A stretch of 12,394 nucleotides of DNA from Emmonsiellopsis sp. PD_33 (GCA_032988165.1 JANTQF010000578.1:1-12394); one strand, 5' to 3'; positions 1 to 8,874 are shown, counted from the first letter of the stretch. Numbers and translations are program-made. The notes: generated by a model from the sequence alone, not told the origin.

Positions 1-1265
1 ATAGCGAAAGGGCTAGATAGAATGCGTGGAGTGATGAAATGCATGAAAATGACAGTGTTGGAGAAAGGTCATTGCTTCGCGCATAATATAAAGGAATTCC
101 CGGGACTTTTCAACTCGACAGATACATATAAAGAGCCAAAAAAACCATATTAGAAAAACCCCACCCAAGGATATCTTTTAATCGCATCAAAAATATTCGC
201 CTCCCAGGCATTTATCAATAAGGCGGTTATTTGATTCGCGCAAGTCATGCATCTTCTCCTCCCTGATGGAGCACCTCCTTACATCAATGTCGCCCAATTC
301 TCAACAAATCCCATGACCCCTTGTCGTCCCCTGTATCCATCGACTTTCAACTGACTCCAAAAATTTAGATTCGGTGAACGGCCTCCTTCGCAATTAAAAA
401 AACGGGGAAATCAAAACTCAGCATAATCACACTACCCACAACAATCCCGCGCCGCCGGGAATTATTATGCCTACAACAAAAACGCATCGATAGTGTCCAT
501 CCGGTTTTTTCAACTGATATGTACACAAAGTCGGCCAGACTCAACCCCAGCCCCGCCCGGATTTCAAATACCGCCCCTTCCCCTTTCCCCTTGTCCTCCT
601 CCCCTAGACGTCGAATATCTGCCCGTCAGTTAAACTCTCCTCCCCAAGACATGTCAACCCACTGGGTCTCAAAATGTATTTCCCCTGTGCCAAGCGTCCG
701 GTGCGCGTGAGAGAAACATCGGGAACGCACAGTCTAATTTTGTTCCGGATTTCCACCGCCGACTATGAGATACCTGACAAATTACCTGCCGAAAACTCCT
801 GGACAATCAATCACTCTGTCGGCCAATCTCCCGACCTATATACCAGGTATCAATAGGCATTTATTAAGAGTCTCCTCTAAATAATCACAGCAATTGGGAA
901 AAAGGCAGGCTCGTTCCGGTTGGCGCTCATATACCATATATTACAACGACGGCCGCGATCACAGGAGCCCCAGGGTTTTCTATCTGTCTCCCCGCTCTTT
1001 GGACATCAAATATTCCATGATGCCTCACTTTAACCGAAAATATCGCCCACCACGCTACTCTCTCCTTTTAGTCATACCTACCACTCCGCTACTCTTAGCC
1101 TCACGGAAACACCTAAATCAATCCCTCGAGGAAACGTACGATGACGGGCGTTTAGCCTTTTCTGCACCTTACCATGATTGATCACCATCCGTTCCGTAAA
1201 GGATACGTGCATGCCAACAAGCATGTTTTAGACAGCTAATAAAAATCCCCAAAGCAAAGAGAACG

Positions 1266-1300
1266 GACAAACAAACAAACAACCGAACAAACGAACAAAA
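1266..1300. repeat. Imperfect ACAA microsatellite
   Basis: About eight tandem ACAA/AACA-type units are interrupted by CCG and CG. It is the first of four simple-repeat tracts within 500 bp (with 1482-1502, 1611-1638 and 1738-1751). No coding role is visible. Confidence 0.8.
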
Positions 1301-1481
1301 CTCAATATACCTCCCCCCCTATTTCTTGATCTCCCCGTCTTCTCTCCTTTCAAACAGAAGACCCTGATTATCACGACTTCTTTCATCCCATATTCATCAA
1401 TCAGTATGAAATGCCATACCCATCTCCGCCCAGCGCAATGAATTCCAGATCACCAAGGTCCCCTCCTTCCCTACATACATT

Positions 1482-1502
1482 CAACCCAACCCAACCCAAC
1501 CC
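1482..1502. repeat. AACCC tandem repeat
   Basis: Four tandem units of a 5-bp AACCC/CAACC motif. It resembles degenerate telomere-like repeats superficially, but the unit is not the TTAGGG/CCCTAA of filamentous fungi and the tract is only about 21 bp, so it is best called a microsatellite. Confidence 0.8.
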
Positions 1503-1610
1503 AGTCACCTATGGGTGGCCCACCGCTCCAAAACAATCACTATCCACGCACGCCTCCCTTACCTAAACTTTACCTTCTTCAATAAAGCATATCAAACGCA
1601 CTTTGCAGTA

Positions 1611-1638
1611 CCTGCCTACCTACCTACCTACTTACTTA
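1611..1638. repeat. CTAC/CTTA microsatellite
   Basis: Tandem 4-bp units run as CCTG, then CCTA repeated, then CTTA repeated. The drift of the unit across the tract suggests replication slippage plus point mutation. Confidence 0.8.
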
Positions 1639-1737
1639 AGCATTCATGTTCATATCATATACTCACCGATCGAACCGGTAGTTATGTCCTCATTCCCAAA
1701 ACCATATCTCCACTATCTCACATTCCAAAGAAAAATA

Positions 1738-1751
1738 CCCCCCCCCCCCCC
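1738..1751 (+). repeat. 14-nt poly-C tract
   Basis: Fourteen uninterrupted C residues. The length is prone to sequencing and slippage error, so the exact count should be treated as approximate. Confidence 0.85.
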
Positions 1752-1936
1752 TTCTCATCCTCACCCTTCCTGGGTTTCTGCATAATACATTTACCACTGT
1801 AACAATTCCGATCAGGGGAACCAACTAAACAAGACAGTCCCTGTAGAGACGGATAGTTAGAGCAAGAAAATACACAACTAAATAAAGGAGTTACAGCACC
1901 ACATTATACAATCAATCAAGACTCTTAGGGGGTGAA

Positions 1937-1955
1937 ACTTGTTCAATGAACAAGT
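1937..1955. repeat. Short dyad, 8-bp arms
   Basis: Arms ACTTGTTC (1937-1944) and GAACAAGT (1948-1955) are perfect complements around a 3-nt AAT centre. A second imperfect pair, a G5 run near 1928-1932 and a C5 run near 1971-1975, flanks it and could extend the fold. It lies about 370 bp beyond the sod1 stop codon, so it may fall in or just past the sod1 3' UTR. No function can be assigned. Confidence 0.6.
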
Positions 1956-2322
1956 CAATACTGGCGCATTCCCCCTTAAATCAAATAAGACAACAAATTT
2001 AGGTTGCCATGTTTGAAATACACTATGAGACACCTACGTAGAATTGAACAAAGATAGTAGATGACTACTTGGAGCAAAAAACATCGGCAGAAAACTTTTC
2101 CCCGTAGGTATTTAATTTTCTGCGGTTTAGCCTATATAGCTAGATAAAAACATAACAAAATGGTTCGCCCTGTCAGACTGATCGCTTATCATCATCAACT
2201 TGCATAAAAACTATATCATAAAAAAAGGTGCAAATTCTGCCCAGTTTCTTGGTTCATTTGTCTGGTATGATGGAAGCCGCCTTGCAGATCACCACTTGTT
2301 TTAATACACGTTAACAACGCAC

Positions 2323-3376
2323 CTATGCGGTGATACCAATGACACCTAAGAGTTGCAATTGAATCAGTTTTGTGAATATATTATGCGTAGATAATTGTCA
2401 CAAGTGTAAAAGGGTATACATACCGCAAGCGGGACGGGGACCAGCATTGCCTGTCTTCTTGGACTCCTCGTTGCCTCCCTGTCCGAGATCGTCAGTGCCG
2501 GCGTGGACGACCACGGTGCGCTAAAAATAGGTAAAGACCATGGTTAGCCGTTGTTTATTGATGTCTATATCCCAGCAAACCAGCTGCGGTCAAGGGGGGT
2601 ATGACGTACTCCAAGGACGCTCTGCTCGCCAATCAACTTGATCTGGGCATCCTCGATGGTACCAACGGCATTGCCCTGAGCATCAGTGGTGATGTTGCCG
2701 AGGTCACCAACGTGGCGGTCAGAATCGGTGGGGGCACCGTGGGATTTGCCGAATGGGTTGACTGCAAGAAGCTCAAGGTTAGTATTTGACAGGGCATTGG
2801 ACGATATAGAAGGGGATGGAAAGACAGCATTCTACATGCGATTCAAGTGAGAAGACATACAGTGAGGGCCGGCAGAGGTGCAGCCGTTGGTGTTGTCACC
2901 AAACTGGTGGATGTGGAAACCGCGCTGGGCGTTGGGGTCGTTGCCGGAGAGGTTGTAGGAGATAGTGGTGGCGGCGGACTCGGAGGCCTGCTCGAAGGTT
3001 ACGGTGCCCTTGACATTGGAGTCACCACGGAGAACAGCAACTGGAGGCCCAGAGGGTACTTGTCAGCATCATGCACTATCCTTGTAGATGAATAATATAT
3101 GTGTCTTTGGGAGGGCTGAAACCAAGGGTACAGGCCAAGGTAAGTTTGGAAATGTGCTCAACACGGAGACGATCCGAGCCGCATTTCCCCACAGATTGGA
3201 CAGGATCAGAAACCAGGTTCCTGATATTTGCTGTGCCCCGTCTGCTTGGTGACAGAGGAGGACCTTGGGTGAAAAGACAGGGCTGGTGCAGGAGGCGGGG
3301 GGACGAATTGGGGAGCGGGATGGCGGATCTAAATAGCCGGGGCGTAAACAAAGATGGACTCACCAGCCTTGACCAT
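2323..3376 (-). CDS. sod1: Cu/Zn superoxide dismutase (cytosolic), 5 exons
   Basis: This enzyme (EC 1.15.1.1) dismutates superoxide to oxygen and hydrogen peroxide in the cytosol and is usually a homodimer. The gene is spliced on the minus strand from exons 3376-3364, 3040-2861, 2761-2610, 2520-2424 and 2345-2323. Introns are 323, 99, 89 and 78 bp, all GT-AG with GTGAGT, GTATGT or GTACGT donors. The exons sum to 465 nt, giving 154 aa, the usual fungal length. Visible in the translation are copper ligands H47, H49, H64 (bridging) and H121; zinc ligands H72, H81 and D84; the structural disulphide pair C58/C147; and the active-site R144. The signatures GFHIHQFGD and GNAGPRPACGVIGIT are intact. 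The start MVKAVAVLRG is in a strong context (CCAAAATGG). There is no signal peptide or mitochondrial presequence. It is divergently oriented to the DUF4246 gene, with about 1.95 kb of shared upstream DNA. No truncation or missing residue was seen. Confidence 0.98.
3041..3363 (-). other. Long first intron of sod1
   Basis: At 323 bp this intron is three to four times longer than the other introns of the gene. It separates a 13-nt first coding exon (ATG plus about three codons) from the body of the gene. Its donor is GTGAGT and its acceptor CTCCAG. A long intron just after the start codon may hold regulatory elements; that is inference, as no specific site was recognised. Confidence 0.9.
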
Positions 3377-3637
3377 TTTGGCGGGATTGGGTGGTTCGAG
3401 GGAGAGATGCGAGAGACGAGGGCTATGGGGATTGCGTGGTGAGCGTGCGGAGGATGGGCTTGTTTGGAGGGAGATAGGAGGGAGAAGAGAGGAGTCAGAC
3501 TGGGAAAAAACGGATGTTTATGTGCTGCAGTCTGGCGGCAGTCGGGATACTCCGCGGCGCGTGGCAGTAACGGCCGGCCAAGGTGGGGGGAGGAGGGGCT
3601 GTGCTTACCTCAGCAGCTGCCTCCGATACAGGAGCCA

Positions 3638-3655
3638 TGACGTCGGCCACGTGAC
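3638..3655. promoter_or_regulatory. CRE-like site next to CACGTGAC E-box
   Basis: TGACGTCG (3638-3645) is a one-base variant of the TGACGTCA element bound by CREB/ATF-type bZIP factors, which in Aspergillus includes the stress regulator AtfA. CACGTGAC (3648-3655) is a canonical bHLH E-box two bases on. The pair sits about 265-280 bp upstream of the sod1 start codon, a plausible promoter distance. The motif matches are seen directly; control of sod1 through them is inference. Confidence 0.45.
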
Positions 3656-3750
3656 TGCGCTTCCTCCCGCCGATTTGTCAGCATCCGCGGCCAGACTATC
3701 CCAATATCAGACATCAATCAACCAACATCTTCCCCTGGCCATCGCTGCTG

Positions 3751-3755
3751 ATTGG
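3751..3755 (-). promoter_or_regulatory. CCAAT box upstream of sod1
   Basis: ATTGG on the plus strand reads CCAAT in the sod1 direction, 375 bp before its ATG. CCAAT boxes are bound by the HAP/CBC complex, which in Aspergillus also takes part in redox and iron responses. A 5-bp match occurs often by chance. Confidence 0.3.
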
Positions 3756-3809
3756 GAGACAGTAGACGCCAGCCGCGCCAGAAGGGCTCGACGATGCCGG
3801 GGAGAGTAG

Positions 3810-3816
3810 TATAAAG
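3810..3816 (+). promoter_or_regulatory. TATAAAG, possible core promoter
   Basis: TATAAAG is followed by a CT-rich stretch and, 60 bp on, an ATG at 3876 in a good context (CTACAATGG). That frame stays open for only 21 codons (to 3941) unless an intron follows. It may drive a non-coding RNA, a decayed gene or nothing. The DUF4246 start is 1.5 kb away, too far for this to be its core promoter. Confidence 0.25.
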
Positions 3817-4977
3817 ACACATCATGCTCCTCTTTGCAACCTCACTTCGGCCATCCTTCGTTGATGCCTACTACAATGGAGTCTTTTCTCGTCAAGAGAC
3901 GTGGTTCGTTCCACTATATCACCCGTTCGCTGCCCGGTTAAGGAGCCACCGTCTCTGAAATTCCCCCCTTGCTGTACATGTGCGGTTTCGAAGCCCTTTC
4001 TTGTGTTTGGCTGGAGTAGAAGATGGATAGGGCGGCCTTTGGCTGCGTGGTTGGCATCCAAAAAGCCAGGAGATTTCCCCCATCGGCACCATCGATACTT
4101 CACTCAAGCACTCCTGCGCGGATTGTGTGCTTAAATTCCAGTTCCAACAAACCATCTGCCGGCATAAAAAGGGCTTGTTTTGGCGGACCATCCCATGGGC
4201 TGGCTTCGTTCAACGGCCCGTTCTTTTAGACCCCAACCCCATGCTCATGGATAATATAGATCCCGCTGTCACGCCTAATTGGTCAAATCCGACTCATGTC
4301 GTTGCGCTTCCGTGATGTATCTGTTTCGAATGAAGCTTTGCCAGCAGCAGATGATTTCCGAGTCCTGTATTGCCACAGTGGCTTCACCCGGCGGGGAGCT
4401 TATGCCCATAGTTGCAAAGGCCAGTTTGTCGGCCACGATCATATCCAGCATGAGAACTCCAATTCAGCTAGTCCGCTCACGGTCTGAGTTTAGTTCCAAA
4501 CTACCCCACGTTGGAGCTACAACCGCTGCCAAAGGGGGCGTAACCCACCTACTGCGGAATTGGGGTTGAGACCCGCAAACGCGCAACCAAAGATTCAATT
4601 GATTGCGTTTAACATGGCCAATAATGGCACAGTTATATTCTCACGAAGGCCAAAGTCGTGTCTCGAAATTCCCCTGGATCGCGACCTGATTATGAGTTGT
4701 GGCTGGGCGGTTTCTTCAGACGGCGAGCACGCTAAAAGTGACAAGGATACGGCAGCTTCGGAGACATTTGGTGGGCTAAAATGAAACCAGCCTCTTCAGT
4801 CTGTGAATGTTTTCAACTTGCATTCTGCGGCTACTACTTGTGTCGTCGATGTTGGGCAAATATGCCTGATGCTATATATGTTGTTTGGCGCCCGAAAAGT
4901 GACGGAGATCTTGGCCCCCACAGTGGCCAGCAGCGGCCATGCGATTGATAGGAGAACATCCCTGCCATCCCTGCAGA

Positions 4978-5012
4978 TGAGAACAATAGGAAGGAAAAAC
5001 CTATTGTTCTCA
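4978..5012. repeat. 13-bp perfect inverted repeat (hairpin)
   Basis: TGAGAACAATAGG (4978-4990) and its exact complement (5000-5012) flank a 9-nt purine loop (AAGGAAAAA). A perfect 13-bp stem with a short loop is unlikely by chance in a window of this size. It is not next to any predicted 3' end: the nearest genes start at 3376 and 5324. It could be a cruciform, an RNA hairpin in an unannotated transcript, or the footprint of a small element. Confidence 0.8.
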
Positions 5013-5323
5013 GCGGGGTTGACGAATGTTTCATTGGCTGAGTTCAGCTCCACGACCAGAGCGGCCATCAAATGATGAAGTATGATCACAGCGCCGGTGG
5101 CCGACATCCACTCAAGGCATGCTTTGCGACACAGAAAGATCCTAAAATGCTTAGCAGCCCTACGCCCCCATATTTAGCAGCATTCGCTACTCCGTACGGT
5201 TACCGATTCTTGTCCCATTATTAAATGGATTAGACTTCTTCTCCCCGCCGCTAGTCTCCCATCTATCTCAACCCAGGTTCCAGTTCTTCGACATCATCAT
5301 CCGTCTCCGCCATCACAAAAACA

Positions 5324-7703
5324 ATGAGTGACACCGACTCTTCCCACTTCTCGGACTGGGAGGAGGACCTACCTGATGATGTCCGCCTCCGCCTTCCGGG
5401 CTTCACCATGCCCCTGAACTGGGATCCCACTGCCCGTTCCAGCTCCATTGCTTCCCCACGGCCTAAGCATGGCCACCGCGACCCGCGACGCAGGGAACCA
5501 AAACCTCGACTCCAGGGCATACAGCGGGGGCGTTTTCCAACCGCGTTGAGCTACCAAGATGCTCTCGACCATGTTCTGAGGTAAAGTCGTGGCCCCAGGT
5601 TTTGTCCGGCGGATGCTGACTTGGCAGATGCCCAGTTTTGACGAATCGAGAAAACACGATGGTTCAAGCCATGAACGAGATAACTGATAAAGCCGGTTGG
5701 AATGACCAGGTAGACTCGTCTCCCCCTTTTACAAACCGACCCCTGCCCCAGGTTATGACGCATCGATTTCTTTTGTATCCCACTAACCCAAGGATCAGGT
5801 CTTCGACGATATCACGGCGGAGAGCTGGCGGAAAGAGATGGTGTCGGGAAGCCATGACATTTCGGAAGCTATGGCAAAGTGGGTAATTGACGAACTGCGA
5901 TACAAGACCCGAATATTCCACGAATATGGCCTCGTCGATGTCTTCAATGGAGGAGTTGTCAAATCCGACACAGCGATTCCGGACTCTCTAAACGAATCGT
6001 TTTGTGATGCCGTGCGGAAACTCGAGAATGTCCCCGCCGACCAAAAAGACTACCACCCCGGGACTAATCAAACTGTGGTAGATTTGGTTCATCCGTCCCT
6101 ATATCCGCTCATATACGGCCGATCACGGATCCTCTCCGAGAAGATATTAGGCCTCGACGACTGCGTCGCCAGTTGTGGCCTCGGGGACACATTACTGATC
6201 CCCGCAAACGAATATGCCGTGTCCAAGCAGAAGACGGAAAACCGGTCCAGAGCGGCAGACAGGTACCGCAATCTTAAATTATACAGCCAGAGATACCAAT
6301 GGCTACCTTGTAATGTTGAATTCCTTGACAAGGAGGGCTCTCACTTACGTCTAGACCAACACGAGCCATCGAAAGTGGCGGCAGCCTCCATTTCTGCACC
6401 ATGTCGGATAACCAGCTACATCAATAACCTACACCCGGACAAGAATAAAGATCTATATGCCCTCATCGAGCAAGTGATAGCTAGTGCAATACCGCTATGG
6501 AATAGAAGTCTGTCAGCACTGAATGCCGAATTTACCCGGCGCATCAACTATGATAAATGCGTGAGAGAGAAGCCACTTTCGCCAGCCGAGATGGAAAGGG
6601 CAAAAGGATCCAAACCGAAGCGGCCCGTGACGAAATCGGGATATGTCCTGCCGGATCCTGGCAAATTCGAACCAATAATGACACCTTCGCTATCGCCCGG
6701 GTCGGTAGATTTGCAAAGACAGTTCCGGAAGAGTGGACTACAGGTCATCGTCAAGATGGCAAGCATACACCTGACACCGGAGAATCCCAAATACAACGGT
6801 GGATCCTGGCATATCGAAGGCCAACTGGTAAGTTTTCTCCTCGTCCCTCCTTGTTCCTCCCTAAATAGAGGGTCCTCCCCTAACCCAAAAATCCAGAACG
6901 AACACATCTGCGCCACAGCCCTCTACTACATCGACACGCACAACATCACCCCATCCCACCTAACCTTCCGCCAACAATGCACAACCAACCCCACCCCCAA
7001 CCTCTCCACCCTAACCATCCCCACCGCCTCAATCAGCCCATCCACCTACCTGTCCGAAATATTCTCCGTAAAACCCGACTCCCCCGCCACCCAGATCCCG
7101 GGCAGTATCCATTGTTTCTCCGGCCGCCTACTCACGTTCCCAAACACCATGCAGCACCGCGTCGAGCCGTTTGAGCTCGAGGACATGACGCAACCAGGTC
7201 ATCGGAAACTGCTCGCGCTGTATCTGGTCGATCCGCATGTGAGGGTTCTGTCGACGGGCAATGTGCCCCCGCAAAGGAGGGACTGGTGGAATGAGCATCT
7301 TGAGCGCAGTGGGATGTTGAAGAGATTGCCCAAGGAGTTGGTGGCTATGATGTTGGGGGAGGAGGGTGCAGCTGGTGCGGGGAAGAAGGATGCGAAAGCG
7401 AAAGTGAATGGTAATGGTAATGGTAATGCCATTAGTGGTACGAAAGACGAAAAGGCAAATGGAAATAGAAACGCAGACGCAGACGCGGAAGCAAAAGCAA
7501 AAGCCAAGCGGCGGACAGAGGTCCCCTTTGGATTCGAAGAGGCGAAGAGGGTCCGAGGGGAGTTGATGGAGGAGAGGGCACGGTTCGCGATGGAGCAGGA
7601 TCTGTTTTTCAAAACTAGGAAGATGGATGGGGTCGGGAATGTGAATACCAATGGGCATTTGGAACCCAAAGGTAAGAGTGAGGTCAAGGGGAAGAGGAAG
7701 TGA
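5324..7703 (+). CDS. DUF4246-family protein, 4 exons
   Basis: I recognise the DUF4246 family (Pfam PF14033), fungal proteins without an established reaction. Exons are 5324-5580, 5628-5709, 5799-6827 and 6897-7703; introns are 47, 89 and 69 bp with donors GTAAAG, GTAGAC and GTAAGT and branch points CTGAC/CTAAC. The spliced product is 724 aa. Family landmarks in order: LPGFTMPLNWDP near 24-35; AMNEITDKAGW near 100; KSDTAIP 168-174; VDLVHPSLYPLIYGR 207-221; YQWLPCNVEF 279-288; ITSYINNLHP 317-326; VIVKMASIHLTPENP from 429; GGSWHIEGQL 447-456; MQHRVEPFELEDMTQPGHRK 541-560. H451, E453, H543 and R559 are arranged like the metal and 2-oxoglutarate sites of Fe(II) oxygenases; this is inference. No signal peptide or membrane segment is evident, so it is probably cytosolic or nuclear. 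A Lys/Ala/Asn/Gly-rich insert (about 613-664) splits the C-terminal region. The 47-bp first intron and the exon 2 acceptor at 5627 are the least certain points. Confidence 0.92.
6828..6896 (+). other. Stop-free intron of the DUF4246 gene, length a multiple of 3
   Basis: GTAAGT donor, CCCTAACCC branch region near 6878-6886 and ATCCAG acceptor define a 69-bp intron. It has no in-frame stop, so a naive reading continues through it. Removing it joins WHIEGQL directly to NEHICATALYY, the continuous block expected for the family. That is why it is called an intron and not coding. Confidence 0.9.
7365..7520 (+). repeat. Low-complexity coding insert with GGTAAT repeats
   Basis: Between the conserved LPKELVAMMLGEE and PFGFEEAKRVRGELMEER blocks the frame runs through about 52 residues rich in Lys, Ala, Asn, Gly and Asp. 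The core is a tandem AATGGT hexamer at 7407-7428 (Asn-Gly repeats), followed by Ala-Asp and Ala-Lys runs around residues 649-660. It looks like slippage expansion in a surface loop. The Lys/Arg-rich part could act as a nuclear-targeting patch, but this is speculation. Confidence 0.75.
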
Positions 7704-8417
7704 TTTTGGCTTTGGTCATGTTGGTTGATGGGTTTGAAGAGGGGGCCGTGGAGTGATATGGTGTTTCTGGGAGGAGAGTTTTAGGGGGGTTGGTTGGTTG
7801 CTTTTCCTGTTGGGGATAGGGGGACTGGGGTTCATAGATCACCATGCTTTCATGGATAGATAAATATTGCGGCTACGCTCGTTGGGGGGCCTGCGGTGGT
7901 AGACTATGTATGGGGCAGTTCGCGATAAAATATCTAAGCGATCAGGGAGGCTGGCGGGTTACGATTGGGATCTAGATACCGCATTCGGGGACAACGAGGA
8001 AGGGCGGGGGGAATCCATTTACCGGCTTGCGTACTACATCAATCAACGAAATATCAACCAATATGTTCCTGTTTTATTCTATTTCTTTTTACTCCCCCCC
8101 CTCCCTTTTTCCCCCGTCTACGATATATATGCTCCGATATTAGGAGATGCATATTCTCTAGCGGAAAAGAGAGGGAGCGTGGCATTTGCAAGCCAGGGTC
8201 CAGGGAAACCGGCACTCCGAATCCCGCCAGGGGGGGAAATCTGCCATGTGTATTGGTCGATGCGTTTTCTGTTCTGGATAACACGGCATATCTAGGGCAA
8301 TTATTATAGATCGACAACTAACTTAGCCCTGGAGCCGTGGGGGACGTGGTAACTAAGGAAAGGAAATCAAATCTATATAAAGATTTCTGACACCATCCGG
8401 GAATTGGAACGGTCAGC

Positions 8418-8433
8418 ATATAGTTAACTATAT
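8418..8433. repeat. 16-bp perfect palindrome
   Basis: ATATAGTTAACTATAT is self-complementary with GTTAAC at its centre. It lies in an AT-rich island between the two convergent genes. Perfect AT-rich palindromes of this size occur by chance now and then in AT-rich DNA; no role is assigned. Confidence 0.75.
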
Positions 8434-8730
8434 CTTTAACACGAGTTTCGAATCTCATCCATATCTAATAAATGGACCTAGTTAACCAGTCAATTATCAA
8501 CTATTTTAAAAACCAGTCCTATACCACCCCATCATCAAATCAACTTCCTCTCCCCCCAGTTTTCCATCCCAGTCAGTAACTATGATGACGCCATACGTAA
8601 TTGCCAACTACTCCCCTCCTACCCCATTCTTTCTCCATACAACCAACCCCCCCCACCACCACAAAAGAATAAATAAAAGAAAATAACAAGAAAAAGAACA
8701 CAGGCCCTTCCAATCCCGAACCCCATGCCT

Positions 8731-8766
8731 GATCCCCGATCCCGATCCCGACCCCGACCCCGATCC
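8731..8766. repeat. GATCCC-type tandem repeat
   Basis: About six units of a 6-bp GATCCC/GACCCC motif, with T/C variation at the third position. Non-coding. Confidence 0.8.
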
Positions 8767-8842
8767 TCCGCGCGCTTCCCCATCATGCCATTCCGCGATA
8801 TACATACATACTAGATAAATCCAACCTACCGTCCACACCATC

Positions 8843-8874
8843 CGTCCATCCATCCATCCCCTCCTCCTCCTCCT
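8843..8874. repeat. CATC and CTC microsatellites
   Basis: Tandem CATC units pass directly into tandem CTC/TCC units, making a continuous pyrimidine-rich tract on the plus strand apart from the A residues of the CATC units. Confidence 0.75.

Larger units (their letters stand above)
1..2322. other. Gene-free intergenic region downstream of sod1
   Basis: I see no convincing gene in this stretch on either strand. Open frames are short (under about 100 codons), low in complexity, and match no protein family I recognise. The part next to 2322 must hold the sod1 3' UTR and polyadenylation region. The plus strand is rich in C, T and A between about 1250 and 1800 and carries a cluster of simple repeats (listed separately). 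That composition is common in fungal promoters and 5' leaders, so the left part may be the upstream region of a gene beyond the window's left edge. A small dyad lies at 1937-1955. An unannotated non-coding transcript cannot be excluded from sequence alone. Confidence 0.6.
3377..5323. other. Divergent intergenic region, sod1 / DUF4246 gene
   Basis: This region carries the promoters of sod1 (leftward) and the DUF4246 gene (rightward). On the sod1 side are a TGACGTCG/CACGTGAC pair and a CCAAT box (listed separately). On the DUF4246 side, a CT-rich leader with Kozak-like ACAAAAACAATG precedes the start at 5324, and a three-codon ATG-GAT-TAG upstream frame lies at 5225-5233. The central part (about 3800-5110) contains a plus-strand TATAAAG, several broken open frames in different phases and a perfect hairpin at 4978-5012. 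None of the open frames there gives a continuous recognisable protein. Nearly 2 kb is long for an Aspergillus-type divergent promoter, so a non-coding RNA or decayed gene is possible. Confidence 0.6.

Noticed and set aside
1482..1502. AACCC repeat as an interstitial telomere
   Set aside because: The unit is 5 bp and not the CCCTAA of filamentous fungi, and there are only four copies.
3354..3809. 151-codon plus-strand open frame
   Set aside because: It overlaps the sod1 first exon and promoter in antisense, and its translation resembles no protein family and is Arg/Gly-biased.
4796..5107. 103-codon minus-strand frame, with a 90-codon plus-strand frame opposite
   Set aside because: Both cover the same intergenic DNA. 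Neither has recognisable motifs, a promoter-to-ATG arrangement or intron signals that extend it.
7128..7687. Two overlapping long open frames on the minus strand (162-176 codons)
   Set aside because: They are antisense to the conserved C-terminal exon of the DUF4246 gene, have low-complexity translations, and follow that gene's codon structure.
5838..7703. 621-codon continuous open frame taken as the whole DUF4246 gene
   Set aside because: It starts inside a conserved region and includes the 69-bp intron. Upstream exons 5324-5580 and 5628-5709 supply the expected N-terminus, so the gene is longer at the 5' end and spliced.
8446..8467. GTTTCGAATC, resembling a tRNA T-arm
   Set aside because: No D-arm, anticodon arm or acceptor stem can be paired around it; the upstream sequence is AT-rich palindromic DNA.
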